From: Patescibacteria group bacterium
GTDB taxonomy: Bacteria > Patescibacteriota > Patescibacteriia > UBA9934 > GWF2-40-263
Reading direction: 5' to 3'
NCBI GenBank assembly: GCA_004298405.1
Contig: SCSL01000074.1
Span: 1 to 13,804 of the forward strand
DNA: 13,804 bases
Shown one piece after another: positions 1 to 6,266 of this stretch (the first letter of the stretch is position 1; the number at the start of each line of letters is the position of its first letter). Both the position numbers and the translations under genes were made by a program. The notes beneath the pieces were generated by a model that saw nothing but the letters and a program-made list of their open reading frames with translations, did not search any database and was not told where the DNA came from.

Positions 1-78
1 TGGCGGACCGGAAGGGATTCGAACCCTCGATCTTCTCCGTGACAGGGAGACGTGTTAACCGGGCTACACCACCGGTCC
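1..78 (-). tRNA. tRNA-Asp (anticodon GTC)
   Basis: Read on the minus strand, a complete 78-nt cloverleaf with an encoded CCA end at 1-3. The acceptor stem GGACCGG (72-78) pairs with CCGGTCC, with discriminator G. The anticodon stem TCTCC/GGAGA encloses the loop CTGTCAC, so the anticodon is GTC, which reads Asp codons. The T arm carries the standard TTCGAAT loop. It decodes GAC/GAU, codons used very heavily by the Asp-rich proteins at the other end of the window. The window may cut any following gene. Confidence 0.95.
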
Positions 79-109
79 ATCGGGACTGTTCTAGATTAAC
101 AGCGACGGA

Positions 110-138
110 ATAATAACATGGGCATTTGAGGCGTGCAA
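110..138 (-). promoter_or_regulatory. Promoter of tRNA-Asp
   Basis: On the minus strand, TTGCAC (133-138), a 17-nt spacer and TATTAT (110-115). The predicted start near 103 gives a leader of about 25 nt before the mature tRNA 5' end at 78. The -35 overlaps an 8-bp hairpin (137-157) at the end of the upstream pseudouridine synthase gene, so the two units are tightly packed. Confidence 0.7.
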
Positions 139-155
139 CCCTGTAACCCACAGGG

Positions 156-845
156 TTATCTCTTCCTTTTTTCTTGTAATCCAACCAGTTTCTCCAGATC
201 GCGGACTTCTTTTTCTGTTAAATATCGGGCGTTGCCTTCTGGATAGGTCGTTGGCATTTTGAGACTCCCTATACGTGTACGCATAAGGTTGAGCATGTGA
301 TATCCAAGCGCTTCGCACATGCCGATTACTTCCCGTTGTCGACCTTCTCCCAGAATGATGGCGAATCGTGATGGAGAGAGGAGGCGAGTTTTGCCGAGCG
401 CTTGGAAACGTCCAAGATCAATCGTTCGGATCGTTTGTTCAACATCGATGACATACTCTTGTTCAATTCCATAGCGGGGATTGAGAAGCCTCTCAGCAAG
501 AGTTCCATCAGTGGTAAGCAGGAGAAGCCCAGTAGTTTGGGAACTGAGTCGACCGACAGGAAAAACGCGATCAGGGGAATCGATGAGTTCCATCACGTTA
601 TTTTCAACACCAGCTTTGGTTGTGTACCCGATGGGTTTGTGCAAGAGGATGTAGACATGTTCTGTTCGAACTTTTTTATCTCGCCCAATCACGCGGACAC
701 GATCTACAAGACTCACCTGATCACCAAGTCCGGCCGGTACATCATTGATAAAGACTTTTCCAGCTTGAATCAGCCGATCCGCTTCACGTCGGGAGCAGTA
801 GCCGTTTTCGGCAAGGTACTTGTTGATGCGTACCGGCTTGGACAT
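156..845 (-). CDS. RsuA/RluB-family pseudouridine synthase, catalytic Asp missing
   Basis: A 229-residue protein of the family that isomerises uridine to pseudouridine in rRNA. An S4 RNA-binding domain lies at about 5-50 (RINKYLAENGYCSRREADRLI), followed by the synthase domain from about 62. The family signature GRLDxxTxGLLLLTxDG reads GRLSSQTTGLLLLTTDG at about 98-114, so the position of the catalytic Asp is Ser101. The later conserved EGRNRQVRRM segment is also altered (EGRQREVIGM). Family knowledge says the Asp is essential, so the enzyme may be inactive, or may be an RNA-binding or assembly protein. I chose the ATG at 845 because the S4 domain begins right after it; an in-frame ATG at 893 would overlap the divergent neighbour. 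No clear Shine-Dalgarno is seen. An 8-bp hairpin (137-157) overlaps the stop codon and may end transcription, though it has no U tract. Confidence 0.85.
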   Translation of the reverse strand: MSKPVRINKYLAENGYCSRREADRLIQAGKVFINDVPAGLGDQVSLVDRVRVIGRDKKVRTEHVYILLHKPIGYTTKAGVENNVMELIDSPDRVFPVGRLSSQTTGLLLLTTDGTLAERLLNPRYGIEQEYVIDVEQTIRTIDLGRFQALGKTRLLSPSRFAIILGEGRQREVIGMCEALGYHMLNLMRTRIGSLKMPTTYPEGNARYLTEKEVRDLEKLVGLQEKRKR

Positions 846-886
846 AGTGGATAACGTGTCACAGACGCATGATATCATAGGAGCGT

Positions 887-1237
887 ATGCCAAACCTTGA
901 AGACATTTATCATCGTGTTGAGAAAAATAAAAAACGCCGAAAGGAAATACACAAAATGCTCAAAGATGAACTGTCCCATTCATCTCGCTATCAGGAAATT
1001 GTGGATGAGATGAAGACACTGCGGGAGGAAAAAAAGGGGATCGAACAGGATGTGCGGGCAGGGAATTCAGATGTTGTTGAGCTTGAGGAGTTGAAGATCG
1101 AGATCGAAACGGATCAAGAACTTCTCGCCGACCAGGCCCTGAACATGTACGTCAAAAATGAAACAGTTGAGATTAAAGATGAATACGATCAAACCTGGTA
1201 TCCCGTCTTTAAGGTAAGTTTCAAAAAGTCTAATTAA
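887..1237 (+). CDS. Small charged coiled-coil protein, unknown function
   Basis: A 116-residue protein that I do not recognise. Residues about 5-90 are rich in Lys, Glu and Leu with heptad-like spacing (for example DEMKTLREEKKGIEQDV), suggesting a long helical coiled coil. A short beta-like tail follows (NETVEIKDEYDQTWYPVFKVSFKK). There is no signal peptide or membrane segment, so it is probably cytoplasmic. The start has an AGGAG at 879-883 close to the ATG, and TATCAT (873-878) could be a -10 box. It is divergent from the pseudouridine synthase gene and converges with the GC-rich gene at 1277-2197. Base composition matches the backbone. Confidence 0.75.
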   Translation: MPNLEDIYHRVEKNKKRRKEIHKMLKDELSHSSRYQEIVDEMKTLREEKKGIEQDVRAGNSDVVELEELKIEIETDQELLADQALNMYVKNETVEIKDEYDQTWYPVFKVSFKKSN

Positions 1238-1269
1238 AAATCCCCCATGGCTCGTGGAGCGACGGGGGA
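1236..1269 (-). terminator. Intrinsic terminator of the Pro-rich membrane protein gene
   Basis: On the minus strand a stem TCCCCC/GGGGGA (1264-1269 with 1241-1246), with inner GCTC/GAGC pairing, is followed by TTTTT (1236-1240). It lies 8 nt beyond the stop codon at 1277 and gives this gene its own transcript end. On the plus strand the run of A precedes the hairpin, so it would not end the coiled-coil gene's transcript well. Confidence 0.7.
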
Positions 1270-1276
1270 AGGGTGG

Positions 1277-2197
1277 TCACGGGGCTGCTTGTTCCTCGAA
1301 TTCGGACCACTCGAAGTGGCCCAGGACGTACGTTCCTCTGGCGAGGTATTTCCCCTCAGCACAGGTAAGGAAGTACTTCCCGTCCTTCATCGGCCGGCTC
1401 CCACTGACGAACCGACACTTGGTGGGGTCGGTTGCGGGAGCTACCGGCGCCGGTTTCGCCTTGGGCGCAGGTGCAGGTGCGGGGGGTGTAGGTGTGGAGA
1501 CCGACCTGGTCGCAGGCACCAGAGCCGGAGCCTGAGCTGGCTTGGGCGATGGCGGAGCGACCGCGGCAGGCTTGGGCTTCGTTGGCGGCGTGGTGACCGC
1601 AGGGACGGGGGGCAGTGGGCTCGTGGCAACGTTCGGCTCAGGGAGCGCTGGCGTTGCCGGCGTTGCCTCGGTCTCGATCTGGTCGTCGGATTCATGCCAT
1701 TGCCAGGCTATGACCGCACCGACCACCATGATGAGCCAGGCCAGCGCGCCCTTGAGCGCGGGTCTCCAGCTCCTGGGTTGGTTGGGAGGAGCATGATTCT
1801 TGGGGTAGAGACTGGGTTCGTCAGGCACCAGAGACTCCTTGGTGTGTTCCTTCTTAGGAGAAGGTGTTGGAACGACTATCTGGTCCTTGTCTGCTTGAAG
1901 CGGGGTAGGGTGACCATTTACGGTCACCGTATTGAATCGTCGTTTTGGCGAACTCACGATGATCGTGGGCGTTCCATCTTGGATCGCTCTGATCGTCAGA
2001 TCGATGGACGGTTCCGCCCTGAACAGACGTCGTGCCATGTGGATCCGGAACGCATTCTCGGTCGATGTCGCACCCAGGATTCTGATAAGCATTTCTTCCT
2101 GGGGGATTCCTCCGATGAATTGTATCCTTATCCTCTGTGTTTCCCCACGCTTCATGAACGGCAGAGGGGACGGCTCTACCAGAACTTCTACGGCCAT
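1277..2197 (-). CDS. Membrane-anchored Pro/Ala-rich protein with C-terminal Cys domain, unknown family
   Basis: A 306-residue protein that I do not recognise. Residues 1-95 form a beta-rich N-terminal domain. A basic stretch (PRSWRPALKG) precedes one membrane helix at about 149-167 (ALAWLIMVVGAVIAWQW). By the positive-inside rule the N-terminal domain is cytoplasmic and the rest is outside. Residues about 175-255 are a Pro/Ala/Lys-rich spacer that may cross a cell wall. The last 45 residues hold two Cys about 18 apart (CRFVSG and FLTCAEG) in a small, possibly disulfide-bonded domain. The start is set by AGGGAGG immediately upstream. The gene is clearly richer in G+C than its neighbours, especially the spacer, and has its own promoter and terminator, so it looks like an inserted single-gene unit. 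A surface or wall-binding role is only inference. Confidence 0.8.
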   Translation of the reverse strand: MAVEVLVEPSPLPFMKRGETQRIRIQFIGGIPQEEMLIRILGATSTENAFRIHMARRLFRAEPSIDLTIRAIQDGTPTIIVSSPKRRFNTVTVNGHPTPLQADKDQIVVPTPSPKKEHTKESLVPDEPSLYPKNHAPPNQPRSWRPALKGALAWLIMVVGAVIAWQWHESDDQIETEATPATPALPEPNVATSPLPPVPAVTTPPTKPKPAAVAPPSPKPAQAPALVPATRSVSTPTPPAPAPAPKAKPAPVAPATDPTKCRFVSGSRPMKDGKYFLTCAEGKYLARGTYVLGHFEWSEFEEQAAP

Positions 2198-2202
2198 ATC
2201 CT

Positions 2203-2234
2203 CCCTCGCCTTTCAGATGTTTGTTGACCGAGAG
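2203..2234 (-). promoter_or_regulatory. Leader hairpin overlapping the Shine-Dalgarno
   Basis: In the minus-strand leader, CTCTCG (2229-2234) can pair with CGAGGG (2203-2208), one pair being G-U. The 3' arm overlaps the GGGAGG ribosome-binding site (2200-2205), so the hairpin could limit translation. CTCTCG pairing also occurs in both leaders at 9968-10126 and 12192-12274. Confidence 0.35.
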
Positions 2235-2237
2235 ACG

Positions 2238-2266
2238 AGGCTATCAAAAACTCCGCGTTTTGTCAA
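2238..2266 (-). promoter_or_regulatory. Promoter of the Pro-rich membrane protein gene
   Basis: On the minus strand, TTGACA (2261-2266) followed by AAA, a 17-nt spacer and TAGCCT (2238-2243). The -35 is perfect and the -10 is weak. It lies just after the rplT terminator, so the gene has its own start rather than read-through from the ribosomal operon. TTGACAAAA is shared with the promoters at 9793, 12061 and 13493. Confidence 0.5.
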
Positions 2267-2280
2267 AGGACGCGGGGGAC

Positions 2281-2300
2281 AAAAAACGCCCGGAGGCGTT
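2281..2300 (-). terminator. Terminator of the infC-rpmI-rplT operon
   Basis: On the minus strand AACGCC (2295-2300), loop TCCG, GGCGTT (2285-2290), followed by TTTT (2281-2284). It overlaps the last codons of rplT. Confidence 0.8.
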
Positions 2301-2643
2301 ACTTTGTTTTTTCAACGATGTTTTTGAACACGCTTGGATGACTTTGCGCAATCTGTGAGAGCACTTTTCGATCCAGCGCAATGCCGGCTTTTTTAAGACC
2401 ATCCATGAATCGGCTATAGCTCATCTCCAGAGGTCGAAGTGCCGCGTTGAGACGAACCTGCCAAAGTCGACGGAAGCTACGCTTTTTGTTGCGGCGATCG
2501 CGGAAAGCGTTGACACCAGCCTTGAGCATGGCTGGGCGGGCAAGGCGGATCTTGGACTTGCGTCCCCACATCATGCCTTTGGTTTTCTCCATCAAATTTT
2601 TGCGACGCTTGACATGCTGTGTTCCACGTTTGACTCGAGGCAT
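2299..2643 (-). CDS. rplT: 50S ribosomal protein L20
   Basis: A 114-residue protein with the full L20 pattern: a basic N-terminal extension (MPRVKRGTQHVKRRKNLMEKTKGM) that threads into 23S rRNA, then a helical globular half (RPLEMSYSRFMDGLKKAGIALDRKVLSQIA). L20 binds 23S rRNA early in assembly of the large subunit, and in several bacteria it represses its own operon. It follows rpmI by one base, in the common order infC-rpmI-rplT. No Shine-Dalgarno is visible, which suggests translational coupling to rpmI. Confidence 0.97.
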   Translation of the reverse strand: MPRVKRGTQHVKRRKNLMEKTKGMMWGRKSKIRLARPAMLKAGVNAFRDRRNKKRSFRRLWQVRLNAALRPLEMSYSRFMDGLKKAGIALDRKVLSQIAQSHPSVFKNIVEKTK

Positions 2644-2644
2644 A

Positions 2645-2845
2645 TTATTGGTGGTTTGGCATTAACGTTTTAATCGCACGTCGGTGGGCATGTGACATCG
2701 TTTGGTCTGCACGCTTGTTGCGAGTAGTCTTTCCTGATTCTCGTCCATTGAAGTGGTCTTGACCGGCTGTTCGCTTGAGGATTTTTCCGGTTCCAGTCAC
2801 TTTGACGCGGGATGAGAAGGCTTTGTGAGTTTTTTGTTTGGCCAT
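2645..2845 (-). CDS. rpmI: 50S ribosomal protein L35
   Basis: A 66-residue basic protein matching L35: N-terminal KTHKAFSSRVKVTGTGKILKRTAGQDHF followed by an Arg/Lys-rich half. L35 sits in the interior of the large subunit. It lies between infC and rplT. The upstream gap of about 60 nt contains its own strong promoter and no obvious Shine-Dalgarno. Confidence 0.95.
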   Translation of the reverse strand: MAKQKTHKAFSSRVKVTGTGKILKRTAGQDHFNGRESGKTTRNKRADQTMSHAHRRAIKTLMPNHQ

Positions 2846-2880
2846 AGGGAGATGGAAAGGTGGCTAGGGAAGTGCGTGTG

Positions 2881-2909
2881 AGAATAGCTATATTTTGTGC
2901 ATGTGTCAA
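2881..2909 (-). promoter_or_regulatory. Internal promoter for rpmI-rplT
   Basis: On the minus strand, TTGACA (2904-2909) overlaps the infC stop codon, then a 17-nt spacer and TATTCT (2881-2886). The predicted start near 2874 gives a leader of about 29 nt. It would let the two ribosomal proteins be made independently of infC. Confidence 0.65.
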
Positions 2910-3457
2910 GCACGGGCAACGATCATAGTAAATCGACCTGCCAGGTATTTAATTTCTTGTTCGATGCGGACCGGATACACGGCTTTGACCTGTTCAAGGA
3001 ATCCTTCCATCACCTGTTGAGCGACATCGCGATGAGCCTTCTCTCGTCCGCGTAGAGGAAGCTCGACGCGGATCTTATCGCCTTGCTCGAGGAATTTGAG
3101 CGCCTGATTAAGCCGAACTTGAAGATCACCCACGCCGATGCGGACAGAAAGACGGATGCCTTTGATATCAACTTCCGCAGATTGTGCTTTGCGCTTCTTG
3201 GCCTCCTTTTCTTTCTGATACTTAAATTGACCGTAGTCGAGGATTTTGCACACAGGCGGCTCAGCTTTTGGAGAGACTTCGACGAGATCCATTTCCTTTG
3301 CCTCAGCAAGTTTGATTGCTTCCTCAATAGGCAAGACTCCTAATGCCTCGCCTTGTGCCCCAATAACACGAACCTCGGGAGACTTAATTTTTTGGTTCAC
3401 GCGATATTGTGGGACGTCCAGGGTGGGTCTTCGGATTCGATGGCGATGAATGCGCAT
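2906..3457 (-). CDS. infC: Translation initiation factor IF-3
   Basis: A 183-residue protein of full IF-3 length. The N-terminal domain contains YRVNQKIKSPEVRVIGAQGEALGVLPIEEA and DLVEVSPKAEPPVCKILDYGQFKYQ. A Lys-rich helical linker (KEKEAKKRKA) joins the C-terminal domain with the KIRVELPLRGREKAHRD type motif. IF-3 binds the 30S subunit, prevents premature joining of 50S and checks the start codon. The ATG at 3457 gives an N terminus slightly longer than usual (MRIHRHRIRRPTLDVP); its own promoter lies only 11 nt upstream, so the message may be almost leaderless. Confidence 0.96.
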   Translation of the reverse strand: MRIHRHRIRRPTLDVPQYRVNQKIKSPEVRVIGAQGEALGVLPIEEAIKLAEAKEMDLVEVSPKAEPPVCKILDYGQFKYQKEKEAKKRKAQSAEVDIKGIRLSVRIGVGDLQVRLNQALKFLEQGDKIRVELPLRGREKAHRDVAQQVMEGFLEQVKAVYPVRIEQEIKYLAGRFTMIVARA

Positions 3458-3468
3458 AGATACGCAAG

Positions 3469-3497
3469 AGTATAAGAGAAAAGCTGGAAAATATCAA
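3469..3497 (-). promoter_or_regulatory. Promoter of infC
   Basis: On the minus strand, TTGATA (3492-3497), a 17-nt spacer and TATACT (3469-3474). The ATG follows 11 nt after the -10, leaving a leader of about 4-5 nt and no room for a Shine-Dalgarno. Confidence 0.75.
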
Positions 3498-3519
3498 GCA
3501 ATGGTGTATCGTTGGTTTT

Positions 3520-3966
3520 ATGCCAACTCTTGCCGTCAACAAAAAAGCACGATTCGATTATGAGATCCTCGAGACGATTGAGGGAGGGTTGAAATTGACA
3601 GGAGCGGAAGTGAAGAGCGTGAAGGTGGGACATGCGCAGCTCAAGGGGGCATTTTTGCATATTCAGGGCGGGGAGCTCTGGCTCAAAGGATCGTTTATTT
3701 CCGCTTACAAACCAGCGGGGAAACAGGAGAACTATGATGCGAACCGAGACAGAAAAGTGCTTGTGCATCGTCGTGAGTTGAGCCGACTTGTTGGGAAAAA
3801 AGGACAGGAAGGTCTTACGTTGGTTCCGCTCTCCATCTATACAAAAGGGGATTTAGTAAAACTTGAATTCGCGGTTGCTCGCGGTAAGAAGCAATACGAG
3901 AAACGGGAGGCTATAAGAAAGCGTGATATAAAAAGGGATATTCGTGAGAAACTTAAGAGGAATTGA
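3520..3966 (+). CDS. smpB: SsrA-binding protein SmpB
   Basis: A 148-residue protein of normal SmpB length. The OB-fold core is recognisable by NKKARFDYEILETIEGGLKLTGAEVKSVK, then LKGAFLHIQGGELWLKGSFISAY, and YTKGDLVKLEFAVARGKKQYEKREAIRKRDIKRDI, ending in the basic tail. SmpB carries tmRNA to stalled ribosomes for trans-translation; the tmRNA gene is about 700 bp downstream, so the two partners are neighbours. It is divergent from infC with 62 bp between starts. A possible -10 (TATCGT, 3507-3512) lies 7 nt from the ATG, again hinting at a leaderless message; no Shine-Dalgarno is seen. Confidence 0.97.
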   Translation: MPTLAVNKKARFDYEILETIEGGLKLTGAEVKSVKVGHAQLKGAFLHIQGGELWLKGSFISAYKPAGKQENYDANRDRKVLVHRRELSRLVGKKGQEGLTLVPLSIYTKGDLVKLEFAVARGKKQYEKREAIRKRDIKRDIREKLKRN

Positions 3967-3975
3967 ACGGAACCC

Positions 3976-4003
3976 TTGATTTTTTTGAAAAATGGAGTAT
4001 CCT
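3976..4003 (+). promoter_or_regulatory. Promoter of the 54-residue membrane protein gene
   Basis: TTGATT (3976-3981), a 16-nt spacer and TATCCT (3998-4003), followed by a strong GGAGG (4011-4015). It gives the small gene a start separate from smpB. Confidence 0.5.
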
Positions 4004-4021
4004 CTTGTCCGGAGGTGACAC

Positions 4022-4186
4022 ATGGAACGTATCTTTCTGGGTGCTGTTGCGGTGAGCATCATTGTCGTTCTCAGGTTCATCTTTGTCCCCGTGGATTCCA
4101 CGTTGGGACTGTTGATGACCTACGGCTCGGTCATTGGCTTTTTTCTGCTGTGCGCCCGCTGGGCGTTCAAGCAGGGTACCGAGTAG
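4022..4186 (+). CDS. Small membrane protein with two predicted helices (54 residues)
   Basis: An open frame of 54 codons from ATG 4022 to TAG 4184-4186, preceded by GGAGGTGACAC, one of the best ribosome-binding sites in the window. The product starts MERIFLGAVAVSIIVVLRFIF and has a second hydrophobic segment (LLMTYGSVIGFFLLCARWAF), so two helices with a short Pro/Asp turn are expected. I do not recognise it. It sits between smpB and tmRNA, has its own promoter, and is followed by GC-rich hairpins at about 4201-4267. The strong Shine-Dalgarno and self-contained layout resemble the GC-rich single-gene units elsewhere here more than the backbone genes. Confidence 0.65.
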   Translation: MERIFLGAVAVSIIVVLRFIFVPVDSTLGLLMTYGSVIGFFLLCARWAFKQGTE

Positions 4187-4248
4187 CTCTCGGACGCGAC
4201 CGGCGGAGGGTAATAGTGCCCCCGCCTGCGACCAGCTCGAACTATACG

Positions 4249-4267
4249 GCTCAGTCAACGACTGAGC
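4249..4267 (+). terminator. Hairpin after the 54-residue gene
   Basis: A perfect 8-bp stem GCTCAGTC/GACTGAGC with loop AAC. A GC-rich imperfect hairpin (GGCGGAGGG with CCCCCGCC, about 4201-4224) precedes it. Neither has a direct U tract; effective termination probably uses the larger hairpin at 4270-4306. Confidence 0.35.
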
Positions 4268-4269
4268 AA

Positions 4270-4306
4270 AACAAAAACACACCACTTCACGTGGCGTGTT
4301 TTTGTT
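4270..4306 (-). terminator. Terminator of tmRNA, possibly bidirectional
   Basis: A 16-bp stem with one mismatch (4270-4285 with 4291-4306) and loop of 5 nt. On the minus strand it begins at the CCA end of tmRNA and finishes in TTTTTGTTTT, a good intrinsic terminator. The plus strand also reads TTTTTGTT at its end, so it could stop the 54-residue gene's transcript too. Confidence 0.75.
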
Positions 4307-4699
4307 GGTGGAGCTGAGGGGAATTGAACCCCTGTGCGGTAAGGTTTCTCAACCTGATGGTTCCAAGCTCATCCACACCTCATACCTCGTCGCGCTCAAG
4401 ATGTGGAGCAATACGCAACGAGGAGCCGATCGCAACTCTTGAGTGTAAGAGATCGGTGACCTTACACCCGAAGCTCGATGATATAACACCCGACAGCTGG
4501 CTATCGAGCATGACCAGCGCGGATGGTTCTGACGCTTACGCGAGAACAGGGGCGAATGAAGGAACGCGCAAAGCGTTCTTGATCATTGCCATGACGTTGT
4601 TTGCAGTTGTCGTCTTGCACGAGAGAGATTTACGTGTGGCTCGTGCCCACACGACTTGATCAGGATGGGAGGGACTCCCGTCGAATGCCTATCAGCCCC
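4306..4699 (-). ncRNA. ssrA: tmRNA (transfer-messenger RNA)
   Basis: A 394-nt RNA on the minus strand. The 5' end GGGGCTGATAGGCATTCGACGG and the 3' end GGTTCAATTCCCCTCAGCTCCACCA are the diagnostic tRNA-like ends; GGGGCTG pairs with CAGCTCC and CCA is encoded (4306-4308). It rescues stalled ribosomes with SmpB and adds a degradation tag. The most likely tag frame starts at the resume codon GCA (4602-4604), reads AAC AAC GTC next, and ends at TAA (4536-4538). This gives 22 residues beginning ANNVMAMIKN and ending FAPVLA. The tag is longer than the roughly 10-residue tags of model bacteria and ends in LA rather than the usual LAA. The resume codon is inferred from resemblance to GCAAACGACG of E. 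coli, so it is less sure than the gene itself. Confidence 0.95.
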
Positions 4700-4756
4700 G
4701 CTCTGTAAAAATGCCGGGCTGGACCATTTTTCCAAAGCGGGACACTCCATCGCCAA

Positions 4757-4785
4757 AGACTAGTCAAAAAAAGAGGTTCTGTCAA
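4757..4785 (-). promoter_or_regulatory. Promoter of tmRNA
   Basis: On the minus strand, TTGACA (4780-4785), a 17-nt spacer and TAGTCT (4757-4762). Transcription would start near 4750, about 50 nt before the mature 5' end. It is back to back with the AI-2E-type gene's promoter. Confidence 0.5.
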
Positions 4786-4793
4786 TGCATCTG

Positions 4794-4802
4794 TGTTATA
4801 AT
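4794..4802 (+). promoter_or_regulatory. Extended -10 promoter of the membrane operon
   Basis: TGT directly followed by a perfect TATAAT (4797-4802). No good -35 is visible, as expected of an extended -10 promoter. The ATG at 4813 lies 10 nt after the -10, so the transcript would be leaderless or nearly so. Confidence 0.6.
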
Positions 4803-4812
4803 TTACGTACTT

Positions 4813-5838
4813 ATGCAGCCGCCACAATCGGTAAGCATTTCCACAGCGACCTTTATCAAAGCTGTCCTCATCGTGTTGGGGCTTTGGTTTTTATGGTTCA
4901 TCCGCGACATCGTCGCCATTTTTATTGCGTCAATTTTATTGGCGGCGCTCATTGAACCGTTTGCAGGTTGGTTTGCCGCGCGACGTATTCCACGCGGACT
5001 CGCGGTCTTGATTGTCTACATCTGCCTGCTTTCATTCACCGCTATTTTTGCTTTGTTGTTCGTCCCGATTGTCACTCAGCAGGGCGCACAACTTTTCGCG
5101 AATTTTTCCAGTTCCTACACACAGACCATGGAATCCCTTGGACAGTTTCGACAGATTTCCGCGGATTATGGGTTTGCCGATAACCTCTCCAGCTCGCTCA
5201 CGGCGCTTCAAACGAGTGTAGAGAATTCATTTGGATCATTCTTTTCGACTGTTTGGGGTGTTGTGGGGAGCGTGGCCGCCGTATTCATCGTACTCGTTCT
5301 TTCCTTTTACATGGTGGTGGAAGAGGAGCGGATGCGAAAATATTTTCGATCGCTTGCGCCTATTGAGTATCAACCCTACGTTGCGCATCTCATGAAAAAG
5401 ATGTCTCGCAAGATGGGGGAGTGGCTACGCGGACAAATTATTCTTGGGCTCATTGTTGGTGTGGCGGTCTACATCGGTCTGACGTTTCTTGGGGTGAAGT
5501 ATGCGCTTGTCCTTGCGCTCATCGCTGGAATTTTGGAAGTCATCCCCTATGTGGGTCCCATCATTTCGCTCGTCCCCGCACTCATTATTGGATTTGCCCA
5601 AGCTCCCATCATCGGACTGGCGGTTGTTGTTTTGTATATTGCGATTCAACAGTTTGAAAATCACGTGCTTGTTCCCAAGATCATGCAGAAGGTGACTGGT
5701 CTCAATCCTATCATCAGCATTTTGGCTCTCCTTGTTGGTCTCAAAGCAGGTGGACTCGGTGGCGCGATTTTAGCGATCCCACTTGCGATGATGGGAGTTG
5801 TGATTTTGGAAGATTTATTTCGAGATGTAACTGAATAA
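4813..5838 (+). CDS. AI-2E family transporter (PerM/YdiK-like permease)
   Basis: A 341-residue multi-span membrane protein of the AI-2 exporter-like family. About seven to eight hydrophobic segments are visible, starting with FIKAVLIVLGLWFLWFIRDIVAIFIASILLAALIEPF. The conserved C-terminal part is clear: LALIAGILEVIPYVGPIISLVPALIIGF, then QQFENHVLVPKIMQKVTGLNPIISILALLVGLKAGGLGGAILAIPL. Members export signalling molecules or ions, so substrate cannot be assigned; a role in quorum signalling should not be assumed. I chose the ATG at 4813 because upstream in-frame codons would run through the promoter. It is the first gene of a tightly packed operon, 2 nt from the next gene. Confidence 0.92.
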   Translation: MQPPQSVSISTATFIKAVLIVLGLWFLWFIRDIVAIFIASILLAALIEPFAGWFAARRIPRGLAVLIVYICLLSFTAIFALLFVPIVTQQGAQLFANFSSSYTQTMESLGQFRQISADYGFADNLSSSLTALQTSVENSFGSFFSTVWGVVGSVAAVFIVLVLSFYMVVEEERMRKYFRSLAPIEYQPYVAHLMKKMSRKMGEWLRGQIILGLIVGVAVYIGLTFLGVKYALVLALIAGILEVIPYVGPIISLVPALIIGFAQAPIIGLAVVVLYIAIQQFENHVLVPKIMQKVTGLNPIISILALLVGLKAGGLGGAILAIPLAMMGVVILEDLFRDVTE

Positions 5839-5840
5839 TT

Positions 5841-6263
5841 ATGCGCTATTATCATCGTCATTCTTTTTTCCCACTCGTCATTATCTTTTTGTCTTTGCTA
5901 TTGGCCGGACTCATTTATTGGTCTGTGAAAACACAACCATCGTCTTCTCCGGCCATCACGCAACAAGAAGTCGAGTCGGTTGATCCACAGGCCTACCGCG
6001 AAGCCCTCACCCAAATCGTCGGGACATTTGATGAGCGCATGAGCTCATCGCAAGATGATTTGGATAAACTTTTGGCCGCGCAGACTGCCCTTGCCGGACT
6101 GCTTGAATTGCGTGTGCCGGCTGAGTTTAAGGATTTGCACCTTGCCCTCGCCGTGGCGTTTAGCGATATGGAAAAAGCACTCCAAAGTGAGGATCGCGCA
6201 ATTGATGTGCCACTTGCACAAGTGTCACAGCTCAAGCAGACCTATTCTTGGCTTACTCCATAA
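5841..6263 (+). CDS. Signal-anchored extracytoplasmic helical protein, unknown
   Basis: A 140-residue protein with a basic start (MRYYHRHSFF) and one membrane helix at about 11-29 (PLVIIFLSLLLAGLIYWSV), followed by an alpha-helical domain rich in Gln, Ala, Asp and Leu (for example DDLDKLLAAQTALAGLLELRVP). The helical region resembles generic four-helix or coiled-coil proteins, but I cannot name a family. No Cys is present near the helix, so it is a signal anchor rather than a lipoprotein. It is spaced 2 nt from the permease gene and 3 nt from the next gene, so it is surely co-transcribed. Confidence 0.8.
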   Translation: MRYYHRHSFFPLVIIFLSLLLAGLIYWSVKTQPSSSPAITQQEVESVDPQAYREALTQIVGTFDERMSSSQDDLDKLLAAQTALAGLLELRVPAEFKDLHLALAVAFSDMEKALQSEDRAIDVPLAQVSQLKQTYSWLTP

Positions 6264-6266
6264 TCT

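Noticed and set aside
1247..2227. Long plus-strand open frame opposite the Pro-rich gene
   Set aside because: It is Arg/Gly-rich and without domain pattern, as expected of the antisense of a GC-rich gene; the minus frame has a Shine-Dalgarno, membrane helix, promoter and terminator.
4324..4659. 111-codon plus-strand open frame
   Set aside because: It lies entirely antisense to tmRNA.
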